A stretch of DNA of 64,000 bases from Sabellastarte sp. h YS-2021 (taxonomy: Eukaryota; Annelida; Polychaeta; Sabellida; Sabellidae), in the NCBI GenBank assembly GCA_964017235.1, contig OZ024928.1, positions 3,596,001 through 3,660,000 on the forward strand, given 5' to 3'. This document shows, in pieces, positions 11,981 through 24,984 of this stretch. A model generated the notes under the pieces. That model was not told where the DNA came from. It saw nothing but the letters and a program-made list of their open reading frames with translations, and made no database searches. Within the stretch, counting starts at the first letter, position 1. Every line of letters begins with the position of its first letter. The translations under genes and the position numbers were made by a program.

Positions 11981-12000
11981 AAAAAAATAAATAAAAAAAA

Positions 12001-12075
12001 AAAATCTGCCTGCTTTGAGATTCTTAATATTTAAGAAGTCAAAATTCTTCTCAGTGATGAGTTTAATGTTTTCAT
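12001..12075 (-). pseudogene. Penelope-like element reverse transcriptase, fragment (upstream part)
   Basis: Minus-strand translation from about 12075 down reads NENIKLITEKNFDFLN and then NLKAGRFYLLPKIHK when joined across the LINE to 7633. FYLLPKIHK is the conserved RT block of Penelope-like elements that precedes the block seen at 7297-7633. The join is exact once the LINE and one target duplication are removed, which confirms the nesting. Confidence 0.85.
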
Positions 12076-12423
12076 TTCAGTAAGAACTTATATATATCTT
12101 ATTAGATATTTCTTGAGTTGGGAAGTATCTGCTCAAAAAATTGAGCTGAATTACTAGTAGTCAGAGTGAAAGAACCAACCACCACTCCAGTCATTACCAC
12201 TAAGTTCACTCCTAATAATCCTAGCATCAAAGGGTTTATTCACGATAACTGGAATATAATCCAATCAGAATCAAGGACACATCCGTGTGATGTTAGAATT
12301 CCTGTTTTACAGTATGGAAACTATTTGGTTCTCATGTTTTGTTAAATAAGAGACTGTAAACCGACCGGGAAATACCAGATGGGAAACCGGAAGGAAAAAA
12401 ATCACTACCGCAACACCCCTAGC
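12076..12423. other. Unassigned spacer
   Basis: About 350 bases with no coding signal or recognised repeat. It may hold further, unreadable Penelope-like sequence on the minus strand. Confidence 0.35.
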
Positions 12424-14535
12424 TATAACAGACGTGAGCTCATAGCATAGCTGAGCAATAGCCACTTCTAGGTCATCACTGTTAAGTAAATCAGTTGTAA
12501 CCTGATAACTTTTACATTTACAGTATTTGGTTTAAATATGTTATTCACCTACTTGTCAGTCTTCTATAACATAGTGAAATTACAGGCCTGTAGCTCATTG
12601 CATCGCTGAGCAAAGCTACTTTTAAGTTATCACTGTTGAGTAAATTGCTTGAAAACTATTGCAGTTAGAGTATTTTGTTGAAATATATTGACTGTAGCTC
12701 ATTGCATAGCTGAGCTATAGCTATTTTGACGTTCTCACTGTTGAGTAAATCAGTTGTAACTTGAAAACTATTGCATTTGGAGTATTTTGTTGATATATAT
12801 TTTCACTTAGATCATCTCTAGCATAGTAAAATTGCAGACCTGTAGCTCATTGTATAGCTGACAATAGTTTCTCACTGTTGAATAAATAGCTTCACTATTG
12901 AGTAAATCAGTTGTAACTTGAAAACTATTGTAGTTAGAGAATTTTGTTGAAATATGTCATTCACCTACCTTTCGGTTACCTATAGCTGACTTGTATCTCA
13001 TGACATAGAGGAGCTATAGCTACTTTCAGGTTCTCACTGTTGAGTAAATCAGTTGTAACTTGAAAACTATTGCATGTAGAGTATTTTTTGGAAATATGTT
13101 ATTCCTCTACTTATCGGACAGTATGCACCCAGTGACCCTGGACCAAACTTTTTCTGTTGCCTGACTTATCTTGTCACTCACTCAAGGTCTGTACCAACTC
13201 TATATGTGACTGATTCTTATCGGTCACTGATTGCTTGTATATGAATTTTTAAAACAATTTGTAATGCATTAAAATCGTGCACTAAATCACTTATAACTTG
13301 AAAAGTATGGTATTTAAAATATGTTATTCAGCTACTTTTACCATAGCTACAACATGGTGAGTAACTTAGGAGTCTATCCCAATAGCTAAGAGAGTAATAA
13401 CTACTTTTTGACTTCAGTAACTTCCATACAGAGTAAAATCACTTGTAACTTGAAAACTATTGCATTTAGAGAATTTTTGTATAAATATGTTATTCAGCTA
13501 CTTTTCAGTCAGCTATATCATAGTAAAGTAGCAGACCTGTAGCTCATTGAATAGTTGAGTAATAGCTACTTTGAGGTTATCACTGTTGAGTAAATAAGTT
13601 GTAACTTGAAAACTATTGCATTTAGAGTATTTTATTTAAATTTTATTCATTTATTTTTCTGTCAGCTATATCAAATTGCAGACAGTAGCTCATATCATAG
13701 CTGAGCTATAGTTTTTTTTTCTTTTAATGCTTGAAAACTAGTGAATTTAGAGTATTTTCTTTAAATATGTTATTCTCCTAGATTTGGGTCAGCTGTAACA
13801 TAGTAAAGTTGCTGACCTGTAGCTCATTGAATAGCTTAGCAATAGCTACTTTCAGGTTTTCACTGTTGAATAAATTAGTTGTAACTTAATAACTATTGCA
13901 TTTACAGTATTTTACATATATGTATTCACCTACTTCTGGGTCAGGTGTTACATAGTGAAAATTGCAAACTTGTAGCTCATGGCACAGCTGCACAAAAGCT
14001 ACTGTCAGGTTTCCATTGTTGAGTAAATCAACTGTAACATGGCATTTGGAGAATTTTCTTCAAATAAGTTATTCACCTATTTTTGGGTCAGCTATAACAT
14101 TGTGGACCTGTAGCTCATTGCATAGCTGAGCAATAGCTACTTTGAGATTCTCACTGTTGAGTAAATCAGTTATATATGGAAAAACTTGCATTTAGAGAAT
14201 TATGTTTAAATATGTTATTCACCTACTTATGGGGCAGGTAAAACATGGTGAAATTGTAGACCTGTATCTTCAAAACTATTGCATTCATTGAATTTTGTTT
14301 AAATTTGTTATCCACCTATTTATGGGTCATCTATAACATAGTAAAATTGCATACCTGTGACTCATTGTATAGCTGGAGCTAGTTTCAGCTACAACACATA
14401 ATTAACTTGTTACTTTACTTCTGAATACTATTTGCAGGGCACAATGTCAAATTCTTCGTTCACTTCTACTCTGAAAATCAAAACACTCGGTTTACTGACA
14501 CAGAGCCCGTTCACAGGCACTGATTGTTTTGATGT
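12424..14535 (+). mobile_element. E2 copy A: satellite-bearing Helitron-like element
   Basis: It carries a degenerate ~156 bp satellite in two blocks (12424-13105 and 13255-14400), separated by unique sequence at 13106-13250. The second block starts with an entry module (AATGCATTAAAATCGTGCAC, 13265) that also opens the arrays at 47700 and 53610. The 3' end has TTGCAGGGCACAA, then a stem-loop of the form GAGCCCG-TTCA-CAGGCAC at about 14503-14520, shared with 51403-51420 and 54246-54262. No protein coding is seen. Assignment to Helitron-like elements rests on the 3' hairpin and the satellite cargo and is an inference. Confidence 0.6.
12540..14400 (+). repeat. ~156 bp satellite array, old copy
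   Basis: Units share GACCTGTAGCTCATTGCATAG, CTGAGCAATAGCTACTTT, TCACTGTTGAGTAAATCAG, TTGTAACTTGAAAACTATTG and TATGTTATTCACCTACTT. Units here differ from one another far more than those at 47700-50180, so this array is older. Confidence 0.85.
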
Positions 14536-14639
14536 GATTAAAGTTTCAACTCAATTTTATTCGGACAGCAAGCATGTCATCTCATCAAGCTAACACCAAC
14601 AAACCCTGAGCATTAAAATGCCGACATTTTTTGTTTTTC

Positions 14640-17600
14640 TTTTGATCTACACAATGATTGTCCTACCTGCAGAAAGGCAGGAGACAACCCTTGTGTCACA
14701 CTTGCTAAACCTTGCCAGTTGTGTAGTTCTTTCACAGAAGAACAAAACTGTAAAATTAAAACAGGAAGCGTGATTCACGCAAACACAAGTCAGACTCATC
14801 TAAAGACGAGTTGGATCTGTTAGGTGATCCAGACATGCAGGAGGTATTTTCAGGGTCTCATCAAGACCTGGAACACACTGCCCAGCAGTTGTATTCTTCA
14901 CCTCCTTGAACCCAGTACCTAGGCGTTGTCGATTAAAACACCGCAAACTGTCCCACCTAGTTCAGGTACAGCCCTCGAGCACAAAAAAGAGAAAAATCTG
15001 TGTTCTCAACTTAACATCCAACTTCAACAACAATTGGGGGTTTTCCAGGCTTCTATTATGAAAATACTACATTCTTTGAGAGACAAGATTAAATCTGTCA
15101 AAAAACCCAAGTCTAAAGCGGGGGTGGATCAGATCTCCACTTCGGATCCAAAGCCTGGTCCGAGCCAACAACCTGACTTGCAAAAGTATCAGAGTACTAA
15201 TCATCGGAGCACCAAACACTTGGACAAACCCATGGAGACTGACTTTGTTGGCCCCTCCCTTACCACCACAGTTCGTCCAGAGGTTCGAGTCCAAGATCCC
15301 TTCGGATCTGAACTCTGAGCAATCTGAGTCTTTTGCTGCGGTAAAACCGAAGAAACACTCGGATTAAAGAAAGCATAAGTCTCAGACTAAATGTGTCACT
15401 TCATCTTCCTCCTCAGAGGAATCTGAGGCCTCTGTGCAAGTCAAAATGTCTTCTAAGCCCAAACGGGCTTCTTCTGAACAAGGCAAACAAAATTCAGACC
15501 CTGTACTTAATCGAGAAGTTGATATGTATGACTTACCCTCACAATATACCAAGGACATTGAAACTTTTAGGCAGATTTTGAATCTCTCTGACCCCAGGGA
15601 CCGTATGCCTAGGTTCTCTAGGCTCTGAATGTTGTAGCAGGCCAACAGGAGCTGAGGCCAAGGGGCCCTTCAGCTATGCTCCCACCCAGTACTCAACTAA
15701 AAGATGCTTTTGTTAAATTTGAACAGGACTTTCAGGTTGCTAATTTATCTGAGGGTAAATATCTAAAACACCCCTGCCTCCACAAATAGTAGTACAAATT
15801 GGAACAACCTTGTTTTGAGGACAAATTACAAGAATTGACCACAGATTTAACAAAAATCTGTATCTCCCCTAAACCTTCTGGGGCACCTATGGGCAAGGTC
15901 CCCCTACTGGTAGTCAAAGAGTTTGAGAATCAGGCAAGGCAAATTTTCTGTATCCTTAATTTTTTGGTTGCCTTCACCAAGACAGTATCAAGGCTACTGT
16001 TAAAAGAATTAAAAACAAAATTCAAAATTGTGCCAATCCTGAATAAGTAGCCAGACATGATTATGAAAAAACCTGTGACTATCTAGATATCCTGAATAAG
16101 AGGATTCTCGTTCAGCAGACAGACTTACCCTGTCAAAGTAAGGCCCACATTCTCCAGAGGGAGTTGTACACCATGGGTAATTCAATACTTTATCAGACAT
16201 GAGGCTGAAATGACCCATCTTCAACCTCATTTGGGGGATTCTAGATGTCAGGCACTTAGGAGCTCCTCTTTTTGACCCACTCCCTTATATTGGTCTCAAT
16301 TGGTAAAGGACAGAGAAGAGTTTCTCCTTAAAAAGGCATCTAAAAATACTCAGGGTTTTGGACCCTATCAAAACCAGCCCTTTTGTGACCCTCACCACAA
16401 TAACAAAAGAAGCTCCTACTATGGGGGACAGTCCACTCCAAGCAGTAACCAATCGTTTTCCTCAGGCATTGGAAAATCGAGTAACAGAGGCCCCAGAGGT
16501 TGTTTTTCTACTCCAATAGACCCCTTAAAAGCCTCTCTCAGTCCACCAGTAGGAGGTCGCCTCCGTTCTTTCAGAAGAGACTGGCAAACAAACCTGCTCA
16601 AACAACTTGTTGAACATCATAACCAATGATTACGTTCTACCATTCATTACAAAACCAAAATTAGCCACCAAAGTATACAAGGCCTATCAAAAAGATCTAC
16701 CTCTGGCCTATTTTATACAGTCTCTTCTGTCAAAGAACGCTATAGAAAGGGTTTGAAAAGGTAACAGTCACCTAGTCTCCAAGCCTCACCAAAGGTGGAG
16801 GCTAGTGATAGACCTAAGTAGGCTCAACATCTTCCTGCTAGTGGAAAGGTTCCAAATGGAAACACTATCAGAGTCCAGGGCCACTCTGATTCCAGGGGAA
16901 TGGGTGTCGTCTATAGTCCTGTCAGACGCCTACCTTCATATACCCATCCACCCAAACTCAATGAAGTACCTACAGGTTTGGCGTGATTCTCAGGTGTTCC
17001 AGTTCATCTCCCTCCATTTTGGCTTAGCCAAGGCCCCACAGGTCTTTACAATGATTGTAAAAGGAAGTGAAGCTGATGGCCCTCACAAGGGGAGTCAAAC
17101 TTCAATACCTGGACAACTGGCTGATCATGGCCCCGTCTCAGGAGTAGGCACAAGTAAACACTCAGACCGTGGTAGACCTGATGAAGTCTTTGGGATGGAT
17201 AATCAAGAGAAGTCCAAACTCAAACACATTCAAGTTTTTAAGTTTGTGGGCTAAGAATACCACCTAGATTCAGCCCTTGTAAAACCGACTCAAGAGAGAT
17301 GGCTCAAACTTAAGGATTTGATCCTACACTTAAAGTCAAAACATGTTTTGACTGCAAGATGTTTGATGTCGCTGATTGGGTTTCTCACTTCAATGGCGAA
17401 GATGGTCCAAGAGGGATGCCTTCATATGTGGCCTTTCAGTTCATCTCAAGGAGCACTGGAGATTTTCTCAGTCATTGGACAGCCTCCTTCCTTGGTCAAG
17501 AGACCATTTCAGCTCACCTAGAGTGGTGACAAAACCCTGTAAATGTGATGAAGGGTGCGAACCTTCACCCCAAAGACCACAGTATCCAAATCTTTACAGA

Positions 17601-17785
17601 TGCCTCAAACAAAGGTTGTGGCGCTCACTTAAAGTCTGCGATCAGACGGAGAAAAAAAGATGCACATAAATGTTTTAGAGTTAAAGCTGGTATCTCTGGC
17701 CCAGTAAAAGTTCAAGGACCAGTGTCAAAATCCAGTGCCAGTGTTGGTTGCTACGGACAACTCAACAGTAGTAGCCTATAGAGCT
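14640..17785 (+). pseudogene. DIRS-type retrotransposon copy 1, truncated and decayed
   Basis: The gag-like start at about 14650-14760 reads NDCPTCRKAGDNPC and CQLCSSFTEEQNC, a cysteine-rich block shared with the start of copy 2 (19080). The RT region (16795-17260) has VIDLSRLN, GEWVSSIVLSDAYLHIPIHP, FQFISLHFGLAKAPQVFT, with frame changes before the catalytic box (where QYLDNWLI-like text replaces the YLDD form). RNase H begins at 17577 (IFTDASNKGCGAHL) and breaks off within VATDNSTVVAY at about 17780, where unrelated sequence starts. No tyrosine recombinase remains. Several internal stops and frameshifts are present. Confidence 0.85.
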
Positions 17786-18355
17786 GAAAGAGAAGACAAA
17801 AATCGTGGTCGAATGTCCGCATCCCGGAATTCGGAAACTTTCGAATATTCGTTTGGTGTGTTTTAGCACTGTCCATTTATTTTGCCGAAATACCCAAATG
17901 CGGTTGTTGGAACAACTGCATGAAAGTTGTCATAAAAACTTAAGTAAACGAGGCATATTTTCCTTAATTTTTATGTTTTATTACGCTACAATAGCTTACC
18001 ATGTGGGACTTAATGCTGATCTCGGGTTGCCACACCCGGGGCCAACGTCTTAGAAAAAAAAGACAGTTCTTGTTAGCCACCGGATACACTGCTAGTTGTC
18101 GTCACGTGATAACCTCTGACCTCTCGCCCTACTTTCTCGTTGGCCACGCGAATTAACAATGCTTTATTTTACAAGGAATATTATTTCATTTTTACAAGGA
18201 TATACTGGTCGTTGGATATGGAAACTACATCAGTTTCTTTATTTTATTACATAGAATCACAATTCGATGTCTTTTCATAGTTCAGATAAGTATCTTTACC
18301 CTATTTTACAACTGAAGTCCACTTCCAGGTTCACATCGTAAATAAGAATACAGTA
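17786..18355. other. Unassigned DNA after truncated DIRS copy 1
   Basis: The sequence changes character abruptly at about 17786. No gene seen. A GGGTTGCCACACCCGGGGCC block near 18025-18045 can fold into a short GC-rich stem. Nothing links this stretch to neighbouring elements. Confidence 0.35.
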
Positions 18356-18910
18356 CAATAATAAAACAGCGACTCGTTATGTGGTTTCTAATACAGGATA
18401 TATATATATATATATATGCCTGTCAATAAATAAAATAAAATATGTAACCCCTATCTGCTTCATTATTGGACCATTTTTAGGGTTTAAAAGTATATAAATG
18501 TAACACAAACGAGTCCTTGTCGAGTGAAATCTTCAGAAACAACTTCCGTTTTTTTGTCGAGACAGCATTTCTTGCAATAAGCACGTCTCGTCTAGGTAGC
18601 TTATATACAGGAATATATGCCTGTTGAAATAAAATAAAATAAATAAAGGATTTATCCCCGTTCTGCGACTCTATTGGTCCATTTTAAGGGTTAAAATATG
18701 ATATAAAGCACGAAACTAACTTGGGGGAATCCTCGGGGAAACCCCTGTGATGACGTCACATCTAGACAACATGTGCTGAGAGACGCGTGTTTCTTACAGT
18801 ACGTTTATCAATAAAATAAAATAAATAAATTTATAAATAAATGAAATAAAATATTTTATCCCTTCTTTCCTGTATTATTGTCTTTTAAAATGTTAATCCT
18901 GAAATAAACA
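18356..18910. repeat. Three diverged units of a ~220 bp AT-rich repeat
   Basis: Blocks beginning at about 18395, 18610 and 18800 share ATATATGCCTGT or a related sequence, an AATAAAATAAAATAAA run, a TTTATCCCC/TAACCCC motif, then a 'CATTATTGGACCATTTT' or 'CTATTGGTCCATTTT' motif and a GGGTTTAAAA-like tail. A (TA)n microsatellite lies at 18399-18416. The relationship to the flanking DIRS copies is unknown; it could be a decayed terminal region. Confidence 0.5.
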
Positions 18911-20576
18911 GGAATAGAATCCTTCCTAGAATCCTTTGCCATTATTTTAATCATATTTTAATTCATCCAGTTTTATAATATAAGAAATATTATACTTGTT
19001 TTTTTAGATTCTATGTTATTTAATTAAATTCTGTGTAATTACTGCTTTCCTTATCTCACAACTAGCCCTACCTGCAGTGAGGCGGGTGGGGCAGGTGACC
19101 TTGTGTCACTTTGATTTACCTACGTAAATCCAGTTGTGTAGTTCCTTCAAAGAAAGAAAGGCAAGCTTACATGGAAGCTTACTTTTAAGGAAAGCTTACA
19201 TAGAAATTATAGTATCCAACTTCTTCTCCAGGGTGGATCAGATCCCTGCTTGAATCTGAAGCCAGATAAGATCTTAGTTCATCCGGGATTTTTATGCACC
19301 CGAGAATCGGATGCAGTATTTTCATTGCATCTCTCGGATCATCTGGAATCCAATGCTCGGTTCATTGTATGTAGATCTGATCCTCGGATGATCGGATCAT
19401 CTAATCTGATGTTCGGATGATGATTCCAGATCAGAACACTGAACAATCCTAACACACACTTGTACTAATAGTTCACCAGCCTGGCAGTAAATATCACTTA
19501 TTGGAGGCTTGGGTCCAAGTCCTCAAGCCCAAGAGGGCTTCTAAACAAGGTCCTTCATTCAGTCCTGGCTCTGTATTTTTAGGGAAGTAGGTTGCCTGAC
19601 TTCACCCTAACTATTTTCTGAGGACATTGAAACTTAGGCAGTTTTTTGAACCTCCATTCCCCCAGGGAATTTATGCCTAGATCCTCCACAGTCTGGACTC
19701 TGAATGATTTACTAGGCCAACAGGAACTTGGGCTGTTATTTTCCCTTAAAATGGAACAACCTTGTTTTGAACACAAATTACAAGTTTTCAAATCTGTATC
19801 TCCCTAGGGGCCTCCTTGGGCAAGCCCCCCTCCCCCTTCTGGTCAGCAAGAGTTGAGCTTCAGGCTGCTCTTCACTAGGTTCTTCTGAATATAACCTGAA
19901 TACAACCTGGTTATATCTGTTAAGACAGTAGCAAGGCTACTACCAGACAGGTCAAACTCAATTTCATGGTGCATATAAGTAGTCAGAAGGGGTATGGTGA
20001 ATTCAGGTGAGATACTGGATCTTTAGATCTTAAAGTTCCCCATTTACAAGTAGTATATAATACTTTTACACTACTTTAGGAGGGACAGGAGTCCCTCATC
20101 AAGGCACCTGTAATAACACTTAGGGTTTAGGCCCTATTAATCAACCCTTTCCAATTCCCCACGTCTAGAGGCTCCTACAGGAACCACCCCAATGGGGGTC
20201 ATTCCATCCCTAGCAGTATCCATTGTTTTCCCCAGGTAGGGGGAAATCAAGTAGCCGAGGCTCCAAGGTCTTTTCGACCCACTCCAGGGGACGAGGGCAT
20301 AAAAACCCTTCCCCCCCAATGACTCCTCCAGCCTCACTCAGTCCACCAGTAGGAGTTCGCCTCCATTCTTTCAGATAAGACTGGCAAACAAATCCTGTCA
20401 TTCTTTTCAATCCAAGTCCAGTCAGACTCCTGACCCGGTCAGAATACAAGGCCCTTCAAAGACCAAGTCCTGGCCTCTGTATCCAGTCTCTTATGTCAAA
20501 GAACGCAATAGAAAGGGTGGAAAATGTTTTCTCGGGTTTTACAGTCGCCTGTTCCTAGTACCAAGCCTCACCTAAG

Positions 20577-22616
20577 GTGGAGGCCAGTCATAGACCTAAA
20601 CAGGCTCAACACTTTTCTACACGTATAAAAGTTCAAAATGGAAACTCCAGAGTCCATCAGGACCTCCATGATTCCAGGGAGTGGGTATCGTCGATAGATC
20701 TGTCGGACACTTACCTACACATCCCCAGCCATCCAAACTCAAGGAAATACCTAAGGTTTTGCTACAAGTCACAGGTGTTCCAATTCACCTCCCTCCCATT
20801 CGGACTAGCCACAGCCCCCCAGGTCTTTACAATGATCGTAAAGGAGGTGAAACTAATGGCCCTCTCAAGAGGACTCAGAATTCACCAATACCTGGACGAC
20901 TGGCTGATCAGGTCCCAGTCTCAGGAGGAAGCCCAAGTGAACACACAGGCAGTGGTAGACCTAACTCAGTCCTTGGGGTGGACAATAAATCAGGAAAAAT
21001 CAGAACTGAAACCTACTCAGGTGTTTTTCGTTCATGGGCTACGAATACCACCTAGATTCAGCCCTTGTAAAACCCTCTCAAGAGAGATGGCTCAAACTTC
21101 AGGATTTGATCCTACTCCTCAAGTCAAAACGTGTTTTGACTGCAAGATGTTTGATGTCTCTAATTGGGTTGCTCGCCTCAACGGAGAAAATGGTCCCGGA
21201 GGGACGCCTTCACAGGAGGCCCTTTCAGTTTCATCTCAAGGAGCACTGGAGATATCCTCAGTCGCTGGACAACCTCCTTCCTTGGACAGAAGCCATTGCA
21301 GCCCACCTAGATTGGTGCCAAATCCCTCAAACGTGATGAAAGGTGCAGACCTTCATCCCAAGACCACAGTATCCAACTCTTTACCGACGCCTCAAACGAA
21401 GGTTGGGGCGCTCACTTAGACCCAAATTCCACAAAGGGTCTGTGGTCAGATTGGGAAAAAAGGCTACACATATATGTCCTAGAATTGAAGGCGGTCTCCC
21501 TGGCCCTTCGAGACTTCAAGGACCAGTGCCAGAATCAAACAGTGTTAGTTGCGACGGACAACTCAACAGTGGTAGCCTACATCAACAAACAAGGAGGAAC
21601 ACACTCAGCAGAGATGTGCGCTCTCCTGTGGAAGATCATGACCTGGGGCCATCACTACCTCATAACATTGAAAGCCAGGCATGTTCTAGGGTGCCTGAAT
21701 GTGATGGCCGACCTACTGTCCAGGTCCAACCAAGTGCAGTCAACAGAATGGTCTCTGCACCCACAGGTGTTCAAACAGATCTGCCAGAAGTGGTTCACAC
21801 CTCATGTAGACTTATTTGCCACTCACCTGAACTCACAAGCTCCCACTGTACGTGTCTCCTATCCCAGACCCAAGGGCCTGGGACATAGATGCTCTAAACA
21901 TAAACTGGACCAACCTCACGGCCTATGCGTACCCTCCTACGGCTCCTTCACAAGGTGATCCAAAAGATCAGGCAATGTTATTGCCTGATCATCGTAATAT
22001 CCCCAGGCTGTCCAGGGATGCCCTGGTTTTGGGACCTAGTGCAGCTCTCAGCAGAGATCCCACTACAACTCCCAGTGTCAACGACCCTACTCAAACAGTC
22101 CCACAGGTATGTGTTCCACAACAACCCCCAGCACCTGAACCTCCACGCCTGGTGTCTAGGAGCGGACAACTCCAAGAACAAGGATTCTCTGTGGAGGTGG
22201 CAGAGAGAATTGCTGCCCCTCAGCGGTCTTCAACAAGGACCATCTACAAGTCAAAGTTGGCCCTATTTGAAAAACGGTGCAGAGAAAATTTGGTGGATTT
22301 CTCCACTCGCTCTGTGAAACAAATCTCTTCAACCATTAATGGTAATAGTATGGCCATTGTTGACAACTTGGGCCCAGCGGGGCGCTATATTTCTCAAAGG
22401 TCTGACCTTAGATTACTTCCTAGCTTTCACAGAGATTGTCCCAAAAGTTCCAGGAGTCTTCCAAAGTGGAACCTTTCTGTTGTACTTAATGAGCTCACAA
22501 AATCACCCTTTAAGCCTTTGAAAGAGACAGGCCTCAAACATCTTACTCTCAAAACTACTTTCTTGCTAGCTTTGGCCTCCGACAACCGCTGCAGCAAAAT
22601 TCATGCTTGGATTTGA
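20577..22616 (+). pseudogene. DIRS copy 2 reverse transcriptase / RNase H and recombinase N-part
   Basis: RT motifs in order: GEWVSS or EWVSSIDLSDTYLHIP (20680), FQFTSLPFGLATAPQVFT (20780), the catalytic HQYLDDWLIRSQ (20886), SLGWTINQEKSELKP (20975). RNase H follows at 21375-21960 with SLPTPQTK/YRRLKRR frame changes, then VLVATDNSTVVAYINKQGG and HVLGCLNVMADLLSRSNQ. From about 21960 a linker and the recombinase N-terminal part (VAERIAAPQRSSTRTIYKSK) run to a stop at 22616. YLDD is intact, but at least three frame changes break the polyprotein. Confidence 0.9.
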
Positions 22617-23105
22617 AACAAAGTATCCAATTTAGGCCAATGGGAAAAGCTAGTTTTGTTCCCCTCTTCAGATTTCACCACCAAAAACCAACTAGCAAAA
22701 GAAGGTTCTCAAGGTCTGTCTCTGGTGACTATTGCTTTGACTGCCATCATGGATAGACAATTTAAAGAAGACAGGACCCTCCTTCTGATACGGGCCCTGC
22801 GGTACTACCTAGATTGAACTAAAGACTTGAGAGGGTCTTGATTCCTACTCTTTATTTCCTTCAAAAAAGGTTATACCTCAGATATCAGACCCGCTACTCT
22901 CTCTTCTTGGCTAAAACAAACTATCCTACTATGTTACAAACAAGCAGATCAACAGTCCTTGGACTTACTCGAAGTTAAAGCGCATGACATTAGGGCCTTT
23001 GCTGCCTCTAAGGCCTTTTACGGTGGGGTTTCGATGGACCAAATCATGCAAGCTTGTCACTGGAAAGCTCTTAACACATTTACAAATTTTTACCTAAAAG
23101 ACCTT
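22617..23105 (+). pseudogene. DIRS copy 2 tyrosine recombinase, catalytic part
   Basis: Translation gives GYTSDIRPATLSSWLKQT, then VKAHDIRAFAASKAF and MDQIMQACHWKALNTF followed by NFYLKDL. H-D-I-R is the H-x-x-R catalytic box, HW lies at the third conserved position and the Y of NFY is the predicted nucleophile. Stops at about 22816 and 22840 break the frame upstream. The reading frame continues directly across the insertion at 29640 as TWSDSNNNMYLGPVV and ends at a TGA near 29763. Confidence 0.88.
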
Positions 23106-24664
23106 CCCAGCAGGCACAGGTCCAATTCTTGACATCATGCTTTGGTCATGTTAGTATATGACTAAGGCAGGAACGATTATCCGAATAATATCCGCCGAGT
23201 AGAATTCTGCAAAGTACCGAGTACAAAATCCAGTTCCGATTATTCGTTTTTTAATGATGCAAGTGACAGAAATCACCAAGTAAAATTCATATAAGATAAT
23301 ATTCAGCCACATTCTATCAAATAAACAAATGGGTTCATTATACTGTGACGTAAACAATTACCGTAAGTCATCAAGTTGACGTTTTTTAGGTAGTGATGTC
23401 ATTTTTAACAACCTTGACCTGTTTGTTATTTTCTTCTGTTTAATTTGTGAACCAAGGTCAGTTTATAAAATATATTTTAATGTGCTTGATGTTTGTGTTT
23501 TGGCAAGAATGAATTGAATTTATGGATTTACTAATAAACTGGAAATTTTTGAACAGTTATTCAATGCATTTTTATTTTTTTTGACTGTTTTTTCTTCAGT
23601 TTTGAGCTGTGAAACTATTTTTTTTTATTCTTTGGGTTCTGTTATATGCATCCAAGGATAGTTTTTAAAAATAAAACATTGTAAATGAGGTAATTTTTAT
23701 ATACATTGAAAATAACTTGATTTTGGATTTCTCTGATTTGTTCTTCTTTGTAAGAAGTGATTTTAACATCAAATTATGGATGCCAAAGACAAAAAAAATC
23801 TGATGTGTGGGCCTATTTTGAACAGCCAGTGAAAAAGAATGACAAGATGTATACCAAATGTTTGTTATGTTGCAATGAATTTGCTTATCATGGTGGTACA
23901 TCAAGTATGCGGAACCACCTGAACCACAGGCACCCATCAAAATCTAAACAAGCAACTAATGGTCAGGTTGGGGCTCTTGCTGGAAGACAACATACTTTGA
24001 CTTCCATGAAGGCATGGAACAGAAGTCCAATGACTTCTGCAGTACAAGAAAAACACACAAGAAATTTAGCCCTATTGTGTGCACTGGATGCTAGGCCCTT
24101 GAGTCTATGTGAGGGAGTTGGTTTTAAAAATTTTGTCAAGGGGCTTAACCCTGATTACAAGATTCCTACACGCCCAACTGTGACCAGATATCTGCACAAA
24201 ATTTATGAAGAGGCAAAGGTGGATGTAGTTAAAGCCCTTAGTGGTCAACATGTAGCCATGACCAGTGATATCTGGACCAGTAACTCGCTGGATGGCTACC
24301 TTTCAGTTACTGGTCATTTCATTGATAGTACTTGGAAACTACAAAACAAGAACCTGTCAACAAAGCCATTTAATGACCGACACTGGTGTGAATATTGCAA
24401 GGGCAATACTGCAGGTGGCAACAGAGTTTCAGGTTGAGTCCATTCCATGTCTGCTGACAGACAATGCCACAAACATGACTGTTGCTGCTCAGGAGGCAGA
24501 AATTGATCATGCAGGTGTTTATATTTACCCCTTGAAATTTGTAATTTAGTAATTTGAAAAATTGACGTAGCTAATTTTTTGTAGAATTATGCAGGATGAT
24601 GATTTCTCAATTAGGCTGATACTCATGAGATTTAATACATATACATATAAAAGTATACATTCAA

Positions 24665-24880
24665 GGGCCATATTGCACAGTGGTAACACTTGCTTCCAAC
24701 TCTGAGATCAGAGTTCAAATCCTGACGACCTCACGTGGGAAAGTTGATAGTGGCTTGTAGTTGGTTGGTAGTTTATAGTACAGAACCTTGACCAACTGTA
24801 TGTACTTGTTCCTCTGCCCTTTCAGCTACCTGGCACAATATAACCGATAAGGTACTATGTGTGATATACAACATAAATAT
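24665..24880 (+). mobile_element. tRNA-derived SINE in the hAT-1 intron
   Basis: Head with A box TTGCACAGTGGTAAC (24672) and diverged B box GAGTTCAAATCC (24712), then the shared body (GTACAGAACC, TTCCTCTGCCCTTT) and a short AT-rich tail. An 11-base target duplication TATACATTCAA lies at 24654-24664 and 24881-24891. It is the most diverged copy in the window, so it is an old insertion. Confidence 0.92.
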
Positions 24881-24984
24881 TATACATTCAAAAAGAATTA
24901 AATTGAATAGTCTGCATTTAACCTCTGTTGGGGTTGTGTTGAAAAATATACAAAAACATCATGAAGAATAAAAAAATTGTGAAT

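Larger units (their letters stand above)
7648..12000 (+). mobile_element. L1/Tx1-like non-LTR retrotransposon (LINE)
   Basis: A 4.35 kb insertion bounded by a 14-base target duplication and ending in a short AT-rich 3' UTR and an A-rich tail (about 11980-12000). It has about 316 bases before the endonuclease-RT ORF and no recognisable ORF1, so it is either 5' truncated or from a lineage without ORF1 here. It landed in a Penelope-like element in the opposite orientation. The coding region has only three frame breaks, suggesting a fairly recent insertion. Confidence 0.93.

Noticed and set aside
16805-17254. Retroviral pol or an endogenous virus
   Set aside because: Motif order RT, RNase H, tyrosine recombinase and a YLDDWLI-type box (in copy 2) match DIRS elements; no integrase, protease, envelope or LTR was seen.
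18399-18416. The TATATA run as a promoter
   Set aside because: It is a simple (TA)n microsatellite in a repeat, with no gene downstream.
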